Positions 16,701 to 24,309 of a DNA stretch of 64,000 nucleotides are shown piece by piece. Each line of letters begins with the position of its first letter. Within the stretch, counting starts at the first letter, position 1. Location of the stretch: NCBI GenBank assembly GCA_903883965.1, contig CAISCU010000011.1, positions 1 to 64,000 of the forward strand. Reading direction: 5' to 3'. The notes under the pieces were generated by a model that saw nothing but the letters and a program-made list of their open reading frames with translations, was not told the origin of the DNA and did no database searches. The position numbers were made by a program, and so were the translations under genes. The DNA comes from an uncultured Bacteroidota bacterium (GTDB lineage Bacteria > Bacteroidota > Bacteroidia > UKL13-3).

Positions 16701-18794
16701 TCAGTCGAAGATTCAGTTTTTGTAATAGGTACATTTAAAAAAGACAAACGCTTTTCTAATCAATTTTCACAAACAAATTTTTATCAATTCATGCAAGAAA
16801 GCACCTTGCAACAGCTCATTCCAGATACATCTCTCAAGCGTTTTAATTTTGAAAATAACTTTTGGAATATTGGCATTGAGAACAGAAGATGGGACCATAG
16901 AATGATGGGAGTGACCGAGCCTTATTTGTTAAATGAAGGTGTTGGCAATTGCATATCTCAAGGAGTTGTTGCCTTGGCATTTGATCCAAATCTGGTTGCT
17001 ATGCCTCAAGAAATTGCTGCATTCCCATTTAATTGCACCTACGTTCAAAATAACAAAAGCAATATCAGTAATCGGTATTATACTTTCAATACCAATACAC
17101 TTTCTGGGGAACAAGAATTGGTGCAGTTTATTCAGTCAGTTCCTGATCACTTTGAAATAGCAATGTTTTCAAGGTATGCCAGTCATATTCATTCTTGGCA
17201 AATAGCTACCAAACAAGCGCTATCCTCAATTGGAGCCAACAAATCAATTCAGCTTCAAACCGATAATTCGGCTTGGGCAATTATTGGTTCAAAAGCAAAC
17301 CCATTGCAATCTGAAGAAGACACGGTAAGCAATGTTGAATTGGCAGGAAATGTTCATCTTCCACCTTTGCCAAACGAAGCTCAAGATATTAATTATTTAA
17401 AAATCAATAAACAGGTAAATGGCAAATGGTATAATGGATCACTCTCAACTCAGTGGGTAGGTCCTGCTGCAAATTTTAATAAATTCAAGGCTGAATTTAA
17501 ATTGCTCGAACCTTCAGATAAAATATCAGTTCAATGTTTGGTCCAAAATAAACAATCAATCGATTCAATGTTATTTGAAACAAATCAATTCGATTCCATT
17601 TCAATTGCAGATTTTACCAAACAAAAATCCCCATACCTCAAATTCATATTCAATTTTACAGATAGCATCAATAGAACTCCCGCCCAATTGTCTAAATGGA
17701 CTTTGACTTATGATCCATTGCCTGAATTATTAGTTGATCCTTTTAATGGGATCCCATTCATTCCTAGTCAAATTATACAAGGAGATCAGGTAACACTTAA
17801 TTTGCCTGTTAGAAACATTTCTACAACACCAGCTGATTCATGCGAAATTCAATGGAAAATAATTGATTCTTTACAACATCAAGTATATTTTAATAAGAGC
17901 CTAATCGCACCAATTATAGGGTTGGATACCACTGATGTGAACATCACTTTTTCAAGTCATTTGTTAACAGGTAAATGTGCCTTAGAGTTAGAAATCAATC
18001 CGAACCATTTGTTTCAAGAAGTAAATTATTCAAATAATTATTTGAAAACCTATTTTCAGGTGATACCAGACAATTCAGCTCCTGCATTGGAAGTACTTGT
18101 AGATGGTCGAAAAATTATCTCTGGCGAAATGGTATCAGCAAAACCTGGTATAGAATTACGCCTAACAGATTCTCACTATATCGGTCAAAATATAGATAGC
18201 ATTCCATTTGAATTGAAATTGAGAAAACCCAATCAAACCCAATTTGAAACAATCAACCTTCATGCCGCAAATGTTAAATACACCAGTTCAAATGGGCCCA
18301 ATAGCCAAGCCATTTTAAATTACTATCCTGTTTTTGATATGGATGGAATCTATACCCTTCGAGCTAGAGCAGTTGATGGCATTGGTAATTGGACAGTACA
18401 GCCAATTGAAATACAGATGGAAGTGAAAAATGCAGCTGCAATTTCTCATTTTTATCCTTATCCCAATCCGTTTACATCGCAAATGAGATTTGTGTTTACT
18501 TTAACGGGTTCGGAAATTCCTGAACAAATTTTAATTCGAATTTTTACTGTTGATGGAAGGTTAGTGAAAGAGGTTAGTCAGTCTGAATTAGGGAATATAC
18601 ATATAGGTACTAATATCAGTTCGTGGTATTGGGATGGCACAGATCAATTTGGAGATCAGTTAGCAAATGGAGTTTATTTTTATACTGTTCATACCCAATT
18701 AAATGGCAAACAACTCGAAGTCAATCCCGTTAATAACAAGGAAAATGAGAGGTATTTCAAAGCAAATACAGGCAAAATTTATTTGATGCGATAA
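13794..18794 (+). CDS. porU2: putative T9SS sortase, PorU2-like, peptidase C25 family
   Basis: This very large 1666-residue protein has a signal peptide (hydrophobic core near 'VLTYCCLGFFVQLNAQ') followed by a beta-rich N-terminal region. It then has a gingipain-type C25 domain with catalytic His in 'TFLGHGSLS' (about H637) and Cys in 'YFNGCAIGNP' (about C667), spaced as in gingipains. The C-terminus has CARDB-like beta domains and an FlgD-like 'YPYPNPF...GTDQFGDQLANGVYFY' ending. PorU is the C25 sortase that cleaves the CTD of T9SS cargo and attaches it to the cell surface; PorU2 is its larger paralogue of less certain role. The T9SS cargo genes elsewhere in the window are plausible clients. 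The ATG at 13794 is chosen. Confidence 0.82.
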   Translation: MYRIYTYTKKLKQWMVLTYCCLGFFVQLNAQNLGFEWAANATKLLKFPVVKNGVYRISGLQMQQAGWQLNDIKPAQIAMYKMGQELPILLQLNNPNQLQVTDAILFNATKNEGLLDQQLYEQNSDQPHTYNSLLDDTAWYFLSIDTAFQRQAIRYTYPLPIDTTGLIPFSTFNKQTILAPQEYYYRGKRLPANESYYVATYAGGESWSSSPIAKGQSRLFNFSVPAFKPQSEIKMKAIVMGVSDYFVSGNNLPNHHFRISIVDKVSNLFSLIDTFYSGAIPISIQASFNSDLIDTAFQVRVEVIDDLGLGTDVQVLSLIEIHSTQDRLSSAIGVQKLVAAAGSKGLLEIQQQSADSFLIFNLADLKAYWVKEKIAIQLENANAEIAICHPDSILTITALHTTQVQTNFNDDSIAYVIVSSQKIETSAKAYANYRSNQYHTRLFLIEDLANTYTYGYKHPLAIQRLCRHLYLLQKQAPRFLFLLGKGYQIDILKQNQQSILDNLVPSIGDPPSDQLFTEKLNANSYFPAFATGRLPASSNEEVLHYLNKIQESENNSSALAWWKKQALHVSGGTDYQTEQLPYTQVLNGLKPIIENNKLGYQVHTYNQNNKNPHTENQLAQLVKYQNEGLQLFTFLGHGSLSVLDVSIGSLSDLTESHKPAFYYFNGCAIGNPATLSPQGSGKIYAKDYLCSPNKGAIGWLAHANLTLNGPLFAQMEQVYQSIATYSGSIGEQLQQALNQYTADKDLYKIEHARQLILQGDPAYQLYQPKLPDIQIDDQSIWIQTPAIHAQLAQIQVAIWVKNLGKSFADSVTVLVKRTLPNQEQIQLPSLRFPIPNNADTIVYTLSGILPDQAGLNQLDIQLVIADSLNEYNTSNNHAHLVFYLPGSGLQPLFPLQFSNSSSDTLLLSVQQLKQQISPGSILFEIDTTPTFLKSSSAYQQFLKTSKSNLYQQTIVCPAPDSSVYWWRAKSVEDSVFVIGTFKKDKRFSNQFSQTNFYQFMQESTLQQLIPDTSLKRFNFENNFWNIGIENRRWDHRMMGVTEPYLLNEGVGNCISQGVVALAFDPNLVAMPQEIAAFPFNCTYVQNNKSNISNRYYTFNTNTLSGEQELVQFIQSVPDHFEIAMFSRYASHIHSWQIATKQALSSIGANKSIQLQTDNSAWAIIGSKANPLQSEEDTVSNVELAGNVHLPPLPNEAQDINYLKINKQVNGKWYNGSLSTQWVGPAANFNKFKAEFKLLEPSDKISVQCLVQNKQSIDSMLFETNQFDSISIADFTKQKSPYLKFIFNFTDSINRTPAQLSKWTLTYDPLPELLVDPFNGIPFIPSQIIQGDQVTLNLPVRNISTTPADSCEIQWKIIDSLQHQVYFNKSLIAPIIGLDTTDVNITFSSHLLTGKCALELEINPNHLFQEVNYSNNYLKTYFQVIPDNSAPALEVLVDGRKIISGEMVSAKPGIELRLTDSHYIGQNIDSIPFELKLRKPNQTQFETINLHAANVKYTSSNGPNSQAILNYYPVFDMDGIYTLRARAVDGIGNWTVQPIEIQMEVKNAAAISHFYPYPNPFTSQMRFVFTLTGSEIPEQILIRIFTVDGRLVKEVSQSELGNIHIGTNISSWYWDGTDQFGDQLANGVYFYTVHTQLNGKQLEVNPVNNKENERYFKANTGKIYLMR

Positions 18795-18837
18795 AATGCA
18801 AATTATTGGTTAAATTTACCTCAATAAATTCAATCTT

Positions 18838-19761
18838 ATGCCTACACTGATTCTATTATTCTTTGTAATTGTTGTCATATTTCTTTCAGTTACAACCGTA
18901 CAACAAGGTTTGGTAGCAGTTACAACCATATTTGGTAAGTACAACCGCATTCTATATCCTGGGTTAAATTTTAAGGTGCCATTTATAGAAGTTGTATTCA
19001 GAAAAATTTCTATTCAAAATAGGTCTGTAGAACTGGGTTTCAATGCCACTACCATTGACCAGGCAAATGTGAATTTTACAGCCATGTTGTTGTATTCTGT
19101 TTTGAATCAAGATGAAGAAACTGTTAAAAATGTGGCTTTTAAATTTATAGATACAGGGAATTTCATGCAAGCATTAACACGTTCTGTTGAAGGTTCAATT
19201 CGGGCATATGTAGCCACTAAAAAGCAGGCCGAAATTTTAGGTCTCCGCAGAGAAATAACGGAAGCAGTAAAAGAGAATATGGATAAAACCCTCGAAGAAT
19301 GGGGCTATCATTTAATTGATTTGCAAATCAACGATATCAACTTTGATGAAGAGGTAATGAAGTCAATGGCTAAAGTTGTTGCATCAAACAATATGAAATC
19401 AGCTGCAGAAAATGAAGGACAGGCTTTGTTAATTACAAAAACCAAAGCTGCAGAAGCTGAAGGAAATGCTATTAAAATTGCGGCACAAGCAGAAATGGAA
19501 GCTGCTCAACTCAGAGGTCAGGGTATTGCATTGTTCAGAGAAGAAGTTGCAAAGGGAATGAGTGTGGCTGCCAAAACCATGCAGGATAATAATTTAGATG
19601 CATCTTTCATATTGTTCAGCATGTGGACCGAATCAGTGAAAAATTTCGCAGAACATGGAAAAGGCAATGTCATATTTTTAGATGGTTCCTTAGATGGCAT
19701 GCAAAAATCCATGAAAGACATGATGGCTTTTTCACAATTAGACCGCAATTCAAAAAAGTAA
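18838..19761 (+). CDS. SPFH/band 7 (stomatin/prohibitin-like) membrane protein
   Basis: A 307-residue protein with one N-terminal membrane segment (about residues 2-20) followed by 'VTTVQQGLVAVTTIFGKYNRILYPGLNF', quoted here as two segments VTTVQQGLVAV and 'GKYNRILYPGLNF', which is the opening of the SPFH domain. 'ALTRSVEGSIRAYVATKKQAEIL' style helices and an Ala/Glu/Lys-rich coiled coil ('KTKAAEAEGNAIKIAAQAEME') follow. Such proteins form oligomeric rings that scaffold membrane microdomains or proteases. No NfeD partner is next to it. The downstream glycosyltransferase starts one base after its stop codon. Confidence 0.9.
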   Translation: MPTLILLFFVIVVIFLSVTTVQQGLVAVTTIFGKYNRILYPGLNFKVPFIEVVFRKISIQNRSVELGFNATTIDQANVNFTAMLLYSVLNQDEETVKNVAFKFIDTGNFMQALTRSVEGSIRAYVATKKQAEILGLRREITEAVKENMDKTLEEWGYHLIDLQINDINFDEEVMKSMAKVVASNNMKSAAENEGQALLITKTKAAEAEGNAIKIAAQAEMEAAQLRGQGIALFREEVAKGMSVAAKTMQDNNLDASFILFSMWTESVKNFAEHGKGNVIFLDGSLDGMQKSMKDMMAFSQLDRNSKK

Positions 19762-19762
19762 T

Positions 19763-20743
19763 TTGAGAATAAAGTATATTTCCTATGGTATGCAAACTAC
19801 CGGTGGATATTTACATGAATTGTTTTTTGCCAAGGCACTTTGTAAAGCGCTCGAGAAAAAACAGGTTAAAATTGAATTCTCAACAATTCGATTTCCCCAA
19901 TATTTCATAGGATTATTAGCCTATTTTAAACTGCAATCCCTTTCGTTTAAAGCCCTTCATTCAGCGCAAACTGCTTTAGTTGTCAGTCGAATGGCTTGGG
20001 TTGTATTGTTTAAACAGGTATTGAAACAACATTTTAAATCATTGGTTGTATTGCATCATTTAGATTGGTCTGTACCTAGTTCCAAATTTTATAAAATATA
20101 CCTTCAATCGTTTTTATATGTTTTAAATCGTTTTAAAATTCAAGGCATAGGTATCATTGTTGTTTCTCCATTTTGGTTGAAAGAACTACAACAAAATTAC
20201 CCGCATCTTCGTGTTTTTTTATTTCCCAATTTGTTCAATCCAATTGATTACGAAACATACATAACCAAAACAAAATCCAACTACATACATTTAGGGCAAT
20301 GGAGCTGGAAAAATGACTCTGCAATTACCGAATTAGCCAAACAATTGTACATGCAAGGTTATACATGCTACTTTAGTTCAAACAATCCTGAAGAACAATG
20401 CCATCATGAATTTTATGACGTCATATGTGAAGATCACTCTGCATATTTAAAAAGAATGGCTTCCGCACAATGGACATTGGCTTTGAGTTCATATAAAGAA
20501 GGTTGGAACAGAACAGCTCACGAAAGTATATTAGTTGGAACACCTGTTATAGGATATGCCAATGGAGGGCTTTCTGATTTGTTACAATTGAGTCATTCTA
20601 AAATTGTCAAATCTCCCAATGAAGCATTTAGTTTGATTTGTCAAAATGCTCCTCACATATCTAATTGTTCAAGCTTAATTGAGCAATTTCATACCAATAA
20701 ATGCAGCCAATACCTGCAACCAATTCTTCAATTTTTGGGTTGA
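19763..20743 (+). CDS. glycosyltransferase, GT4-like (GT-B fold)
   Basis: A 326-residue protein. 'RIKYISYGMQTTGGYLHE' resembles the N-terminal strand-loop of GT-B enzymes, and the C-terminal half has 'SYKEGWNRTAHESILVGTPVIGYANGG', quoted as 'EGWNRTAHESILVGTPVIGY', the GT4 nucleotide-sugar-binding motif with the conserved E-x7-E equivalent. The donor and acceptor are unknown. The start is a TTG placed one base after the SPFH stop; it retains the first beta strand that the next ATG (Met10) would remove. This tight spacing suggests translational coupling. Confidence 0.78.
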   Translation: MRIKYISYGMQTTGGYLHELFFAKALCKALEKKQVKIEFSTIRFPQYFIGLLAYFKLQSLSFKALHSAQTALVVSRMAWVVLFKQVLKQHFKSLVVLHHLDWSVPSSKFYKIYLQSFLYVLNRFKIQGIGIIVVSPFWLKELQQNYPHLRVFLFPNLFNPIDYETYITKTKSNYIHLGQWSWKNDSAITELAKQLYMQGYTCYFSSNNPEEQCHHEFYDVICEDHSAYLKRMASAQWTLALSSYKEGWNRTAHESILVGTPVIGYANGGLSDLLQLSHSKIVKSPNEAFSLICQNAPHISNCSSLIEQFHTNKCSQYLQPILQFLG

Positions 20744-20763
20744 AAAAGTCTTTTTTAACAATT

Positions 20764-20811
20764 ATTGCAATTTATGCCAACTAGCTATTGGCTATTTGTG
20801 AAATTTGCAAT
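20764..20811. other. nested inverted repeats after the glycosyltransferase gene
   Basis: Two nested inverted repeats are visible: an outer imperfect pair (ATTGCAATTT at 20764-20773 with AAATTTGCAAT at 20801-20811) and an inner GCCAA/TTGGC pair (20776-20780 and 20788-20792). There is no T-run, so this is not a clear rho-independent terminator. It could be a leader structure of the lipoprotein gene at 20893 or simply chance. Confidence 0.3.
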
Positions 20812-20892
20812 AAATACATCTTCGCATAATTGGAATTCAATTCGGTTCTGCTTTTTTAAGCTCACAACTTTGTTAAAGTAAAATTTCATACC

Positions 20893-21681
20893 ATGAAAAC
20901 AACTTTAACAAAATCAATTGTATTCATTTTAGGCTTGGTGTTATTTACATTTAATGCTTGTAAAAAAGACAGTGCTAGTTCAACGCCTGAAACAAGTCAG
21001 CCAATTGTTGAGGCTCAAAGTTGTTTAATAAATAAAATGAATTCTGACTCTATTCGGTATAATTTAGATAGCACAATTAAATCATATGGCGATGTGCTTT
21101 TTAAAAGATTTGGCGATACTTTATATACTCAATTTTATGGTATGCCTTTTGGCTATGTTGTTTATGATCAATTAAACAGACCAGAACTGATTAAATTTCC
21201 TGGTGATACATGCTGCAAGAAAATACTTAAATATATTGGCAACACAAATAAAATCAGTTCAGTAGAATTATTTGGTTACTCAAAAGATAGTTTAAATCAG
21301 CAAGAGCTTTCTTACTACTATAAACTCGTATTTACTTATTTGGGCAATAAAATCATCAATGCAAATTATGAGTTCTTAAACAAGGGAAAAGACATTGAAT
21401 TGACTAAAGGTATTTTTCAGTATAACTATTTAACCAAATATACCGATAGTAGAATGCTAACAATTCAAAAATTGCTAGCACCAATTCTATTTCAATCTAA
21501 TCCCATTCAAGAAATTTCACAGTATAGTATTTACCCTGTTTCTACGGTTATAGATTCACAAAATAAATTCAGCTCAAGCTTTACATATGAATTTGATACA
21601 ATGGGTAAAATTACAAAGGAAACAGTGAGAGAAAGCTTTTACATTGTTTCGGAAACTTCTTATTCTTACTCATGTAATTAA
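20893..21681 (+). CDS. hypothetical lipoprotein, 262 aa
   Basis: Not recognised beyond localisation. A signal peptide with lipobox ('FTFNAC', Cys near residue 23) is followed by a Ser/Thr-rich linker. The mature part has repeated patterns of the type 'YDQLNRPELIKF', 'YIGNTNKISSVELFGY' and 'YEFDTMGKITKETV', a short strand-turn-strand rhythm seen in RHS/YD-like or YwqJ-type Bacteroidota lipoproteins that read like '...D..GRI...T...'. It stands alone and ends before the bidirectional hairpin shared with recA. Confidence 0.7.
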   Translation: MKTTLTKSIVFILGLVLFTFNACKKDSASSTPETSQPIVEAQSCLINKMNSDSIRYNLDSTIKSYGDVLFKRFGDTLYTQFYGMPFGYVVYDQLNRPELIKFPGDTCCKKILKYIGNTNKISSVELFGYSKDSLNQQELSYYYKLVFTYLGNKIINANYEFLNKGKDIELTKGIFQYNYLTKYTDSRMLTIQKLLAPILFQSNPIQEISQYSIYPVSTVIDSQNKFSSSFTYEFDTMGKITKETVRESFYIVSETSYSYSCN

Positions 21682-21713
21682 ATTATTTAAAACCTCAAAT
21701 ACCCCTCTCTTAA

Positions 21714-21742
21714 CAAAAAAAAGGCCGAGCGCAAGCTCGGCC
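21714..21742 (-). terminator. rho-independent terminator of recA
   Basis: An 8-bp perfect GC-rich stem (GGCCGAGC at 21723-21730, GCTCGGCC at 21735-21742) has a GCAA loop in plus-strand orientation. On the minus strand it is followed by a run of T bases (complement of the A-run at 21714-21722), which makes it an intrinsic terminator for recA. It may also stop plus-strand transcription from the lipoprotein gene, though the plus-strand tail is less uniform. Confidence 0.85.
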
Positions 21743-21764
21743 TACTTTAAAAAAACCTTTGGAA

Positions 21765-22790
21765 CTATTCGTTTTCGTTTGATTTAAAAACTTCGCCTCC
21801 ATTGGCTTTTTCTCTAATTAAACCTTCAATTTCATTGCAGAGTTCAGGGTTGTCGGTTAGCAATTGTTTGACTGCATCTCTTCCCTGACCCAATTTGGTT
21901 TCATTGTAGCTAAACCAAGATCCGCTCTTTTTGATAATTTCTAAATCAACTCCTAAGTCGATGATTTCACCAAGTTTAGAAATACCTTCTCCGTAAATGA
22001 TATCAAATTCAACCGTTCTGAAAGGTGGAGCAACTTTGTTTTTAGCAACTTTCACTTTTGTACGGTTACCAATAACTTCTAAACCATCTTTTAATTGACC
22101 AATTCTTCTGATATCTAAACGAACCGAAGCATAGAATTTCAAAGCATTACCGCCAGTAGTTGTTTCAGGACTACCAAACATCACACCTATTTTATCCCTC
22201 AGCTGGTTAATAAATATACAAATACATCCAGTTTTGTTAATGGTACCTGTGAGCTTTCTTAGCGCTTGAGACATTAAGCGAGCCTGCAATCCCATTTTAC
22301 TTTCACCCATATCTCCTTCTAATTCCGCCTTAGGAACCAATGCCGCAACTGAGTCAATTACAATGATATCGATTGCACCCGAGCGAATCAGGGCATCTGC
22401 TATTTCTAGCGCTTGCTCACCGTCATCTGGTTGTGATATAATTAAATTTTCTACATCTATTCCAAGCTTTTCAGCATAGTTTCTGTCAAAAGCATGTTCA
22501 GCATCAATAAACGCAGCAATGCCACCTTTCTTTTGAGCTTCTGCAATGGCATGCATAGATAAAGTTGTCTTTCCTGACGACTCTGGACCATAAATTTCAA
22601 TGATTCTGCCCGTTGGAAATCCACCTATTCCCAAAGCAATATCCAAAGACAACGACCCCGTAGACAATGATTCTATATTGTCAATTTTCTGGTCACCCAT
22701 TTTCATTACTGTTCCTTTGCCATAAGCTTTGTCAAGCTTATCCATGGTAAGCTGCAGTGCTTTTAATTTTTCTTTTACGTCGGTACTCAT
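21765..22790 (-). CDS. recA: recombinase RecA
   Basis: This is the strand-exchange protein of homologous recombination and SOS co-protease activity. The 341-residue sequence has the family core: Walker A 'GPESSGKTT' at residues 68-76, Walker B '[15 protein letters not shown]', the L1 '[20 protein letters not shown]' loop (given as '[13 protein letters not shown]') and L2 '[21 protein letters not shown]' region. The C-terminus is shorter and less acidic than in E. coli. It has its own terminator and a plausible promoter 22 bp upstream. I found no LexA-like palindrome in the short upstream region. Confidence 0.98.
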   Translation of the reverse strand: MSTDVKEKLKALQLTMDKLDKAYGKGTVMKMGDQKIDNIESLSTGSLSLDIALGIGGFPTGRIIEIYGPESSGKTTLSMHAIAEAQKKGGIAAFIDAEHAFDRNYAEKLGIDVENLIISQPDDGEQALEIADALIRSGAIDIIVIDSVAALVPKAELEGDMGESKMGLQARLMSQALRKLTGTINKTGCICIFINQLRDKIGVMFGSPETTTGGNALKFYASVRLDIRRIGQLKDGLEVIGNRTKVKVAKNKVAPPFRTVEFDIIYGEGISKLGEIIDLGVDLEIIKKSGSWFSYNETKLGQGRDAVKQLLTDNPELCNEIEGLIREKANGGEVFKSNENE

Positions 22791-22812
22791 TTCTTTCTTT
22801 TATAAATCTTAC

Positions 22813-22820
22813 CAAAAATA
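22813..22820 (-). promoter_or_regulatory. candidate -7 promoter box of recA
   Basis: Read on the minus strand this is TATTTTTG, an exact match to the Bacteroidota -7 consensus TAnnTTTG, 22 bp before the recA ATG. The -33 TTG is not clear at 19 to 23 bp upstream, so support is moderate. Confidence 0.45.
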
Positions 22821-22975
22821 CACGCAACTTTGAGTTAAAAAGATGTCTCTTACTGAATAAGTATCCACAAGTTATACCTAATTCCGTAGGAATAATCTCG
22901 ATCAATTTAGCTCCAAAAACCTCATAAAATTTACAAGTTTAAGTTTCATCTGTCAGTGAATCAGAGAAGTATAAT

Positions 22976-23326
22976 TTATGCTTCTTCTTTTTTAGGACCA
23001 CCAACCAGTAACATTTCTTGTACGAGGATCTCCGAAATGTATTTTTTAACACCGTTTTTATCTAAGTAACTTCTGTTTGCAATTTTGCCTTGAATGACTA
23101 CTTCTTTTCCTTTTGATAAAAATTTTTCTACAATTTCGGCGGTTTTACCCCAGGCAACCATATTGTGCCACATGGTTTCTGTTTGCTTTTCGCCATTTGG
23201 GTCATAAAATACATCGGTAGTGGCAATGTCAAAATTGGCAACTTTTTTACCTGAAGTAGTTGTTTTGATTTCGGGGTTTGCACCTACATAACCAATGAGG
23301 TGCACATTGTTTCTTAATGAATTCAT
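22976..23326 (-). CDS. ssb: single-stranded DNA-binding protein
   Basis: A 116-residue OB-fold SSB. 'NNVHLIGYVGANPEIKTT', 'VANFDIATTDVF', 'WHNMVAWGKTAEIVEKFLSKG' and 'VVIQGKIANRSYLDKNG' are the typical strands. It is shorter than E. coli SSB and ends in 'GGPKKEEA', so the flexible Gly/Pro-rich tail and the acidic tip DDIPF that recruits other proteins are absent or minimal. Short SSBs of this kind are common in Bacteroidota. It lies upstream of recA in the same direction but with a 185-bp gap, so it probably has a separate transcript. Confidence 0.95.
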   Translation of the reverse strand: MNSLRNNVHLIGYVGANPEIKTTTSGKKVANFDIATTDVFYDPNGEKQTETMWHNMVAWGKTAEIVEKFLSKGKEVVIQGKIANRSYLDKNGVKKYISEILVQEMLLVGGPKKEEA

Positions 23327-23415
23327 GTTTTAAAAATTAGCTTACAAATTTCTGATAGCTCACCCAATAGATTCGTTTGTTATCCGTTTGTAAACGTTTA
23401 ATTTCGTTTGTGTAG

Positions 23416-24303
23416 ATGCAACGCAAAGATTTTATTAAATTAACTTCCTCTTTCACTTTATTCAGTGCTATGCAAGACATACAAGCTTTTGGTCAAGAGC
23501 TCACCGATTTTAAAAGTACTCCTATAATGCCTGTAGTGTTTATTGGGCATGGCAATCCAATGAATGCCATTCTAGATAATACATTTAGCAGGACCTGGAA
23601 ATCACTTGGTAAACAATTGCCTCAGCCAAAAGCCATCTTATGCATTTCTGCTCATTGGTTAACTAAAGGGAGTTTTGTTACTACCAATGCACACCCAAAA
23701 ACAATACATGATTTTGCTGGATTCCCTGATGAATTGTTTCGTCAACAATATCCCGCAACAGGTGCAAGCGATTTTGCAAATCAAACCATACGTGCAATAA
23801 AAGAACCACAAATTCATGGAACAGAAGAATGGGGTTTAGATCACGGAACTTGGTCTGTACTTTTGCCTATGTATCCAATGGCTAATATACCGGTTTACCA
23901 ATTGAGTATTGATTTTTATAAGCCATTGCAATACCATTTTGATTTAGGCAAACAATTGCAGTTTTTAAGATCCAAAGGTGTTCTGATTGTAGCTAGTGGC
24001 AATGTGGTGCATAACCTTCAAAAAATCAAATGGGAAGGTGGCGAATATGATTGGGCACATCGTTTTGATGAATTTGTCAAAAATCAAATCGACTCACATC
24101 AATACAATGAACTCATCAATTACCAAAAATTGGGTAGTATTGCCAGTTTAGCTCATCCAAGTAATGACCATTACTTACCTTTGTTATATACTTTAGGGTT
24201 GAGCGACAAAAACGACTCCCATCAATTTTTCAATGCGCATTTTGATTTAGGATCTGTATCTATGCGATCAGTCATATTTAGCCCAGATACCTATCATTTT
24301 TAA
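23416..24303 (+). CDS. ygiD: 4,5-DOPA dioxygenase extradiol-like protein (LigB/YgiD family)
   Basis: A 295-residue class III extradiol dioxygenase. Metal-binding and catalytic patterns are 'FIGHGNPMNAI', 'AILCISAHW', 'FPDELFRQQYPATG', 'WGLDHGTWSVL' and 'VASGNVVHN'. The family opens L-DOPA-type catechols in vitro, while the natural role in many bacteria is unclear. The start 'MQRKDFIKLTSS' followed by a weak hydrophobic stretch looks like a degenerate Tat-type leader, which would place the enzyme in the periplasm, but the twin arginine is R-K only. It is convergent with the TonB receptor gene, 6 bp apart. Confidence 0.9.
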   Translation: MQRKDFIKLTSSFTLFSAMQDIQAFGQELTDFKSTPIMPVVFIGHGNPMNAILDNTFSRTWKSLGKQLPQPKAILCISAHWLTKGSFVTTNAHPKTIHDFAGFPDELFRQQYPATGASDFANQTIRAIKEPQIHGTEEWGLDHGTWSVLLPMYPMANIPVYQLSIDFYKPLQYHFDLGKQLQFLRSKGVLIVASGNVVHNLQKIKWEGGEYDWAHRFDEFVKNQIDSHQYNELINYQKLGSIASLAHPSNDHYLPLLYTLGLSDKNDSHQFFNAHFDLGSVSMRSVIFSPDTYHF

Positions 24304-24309
24304 GCTAAT

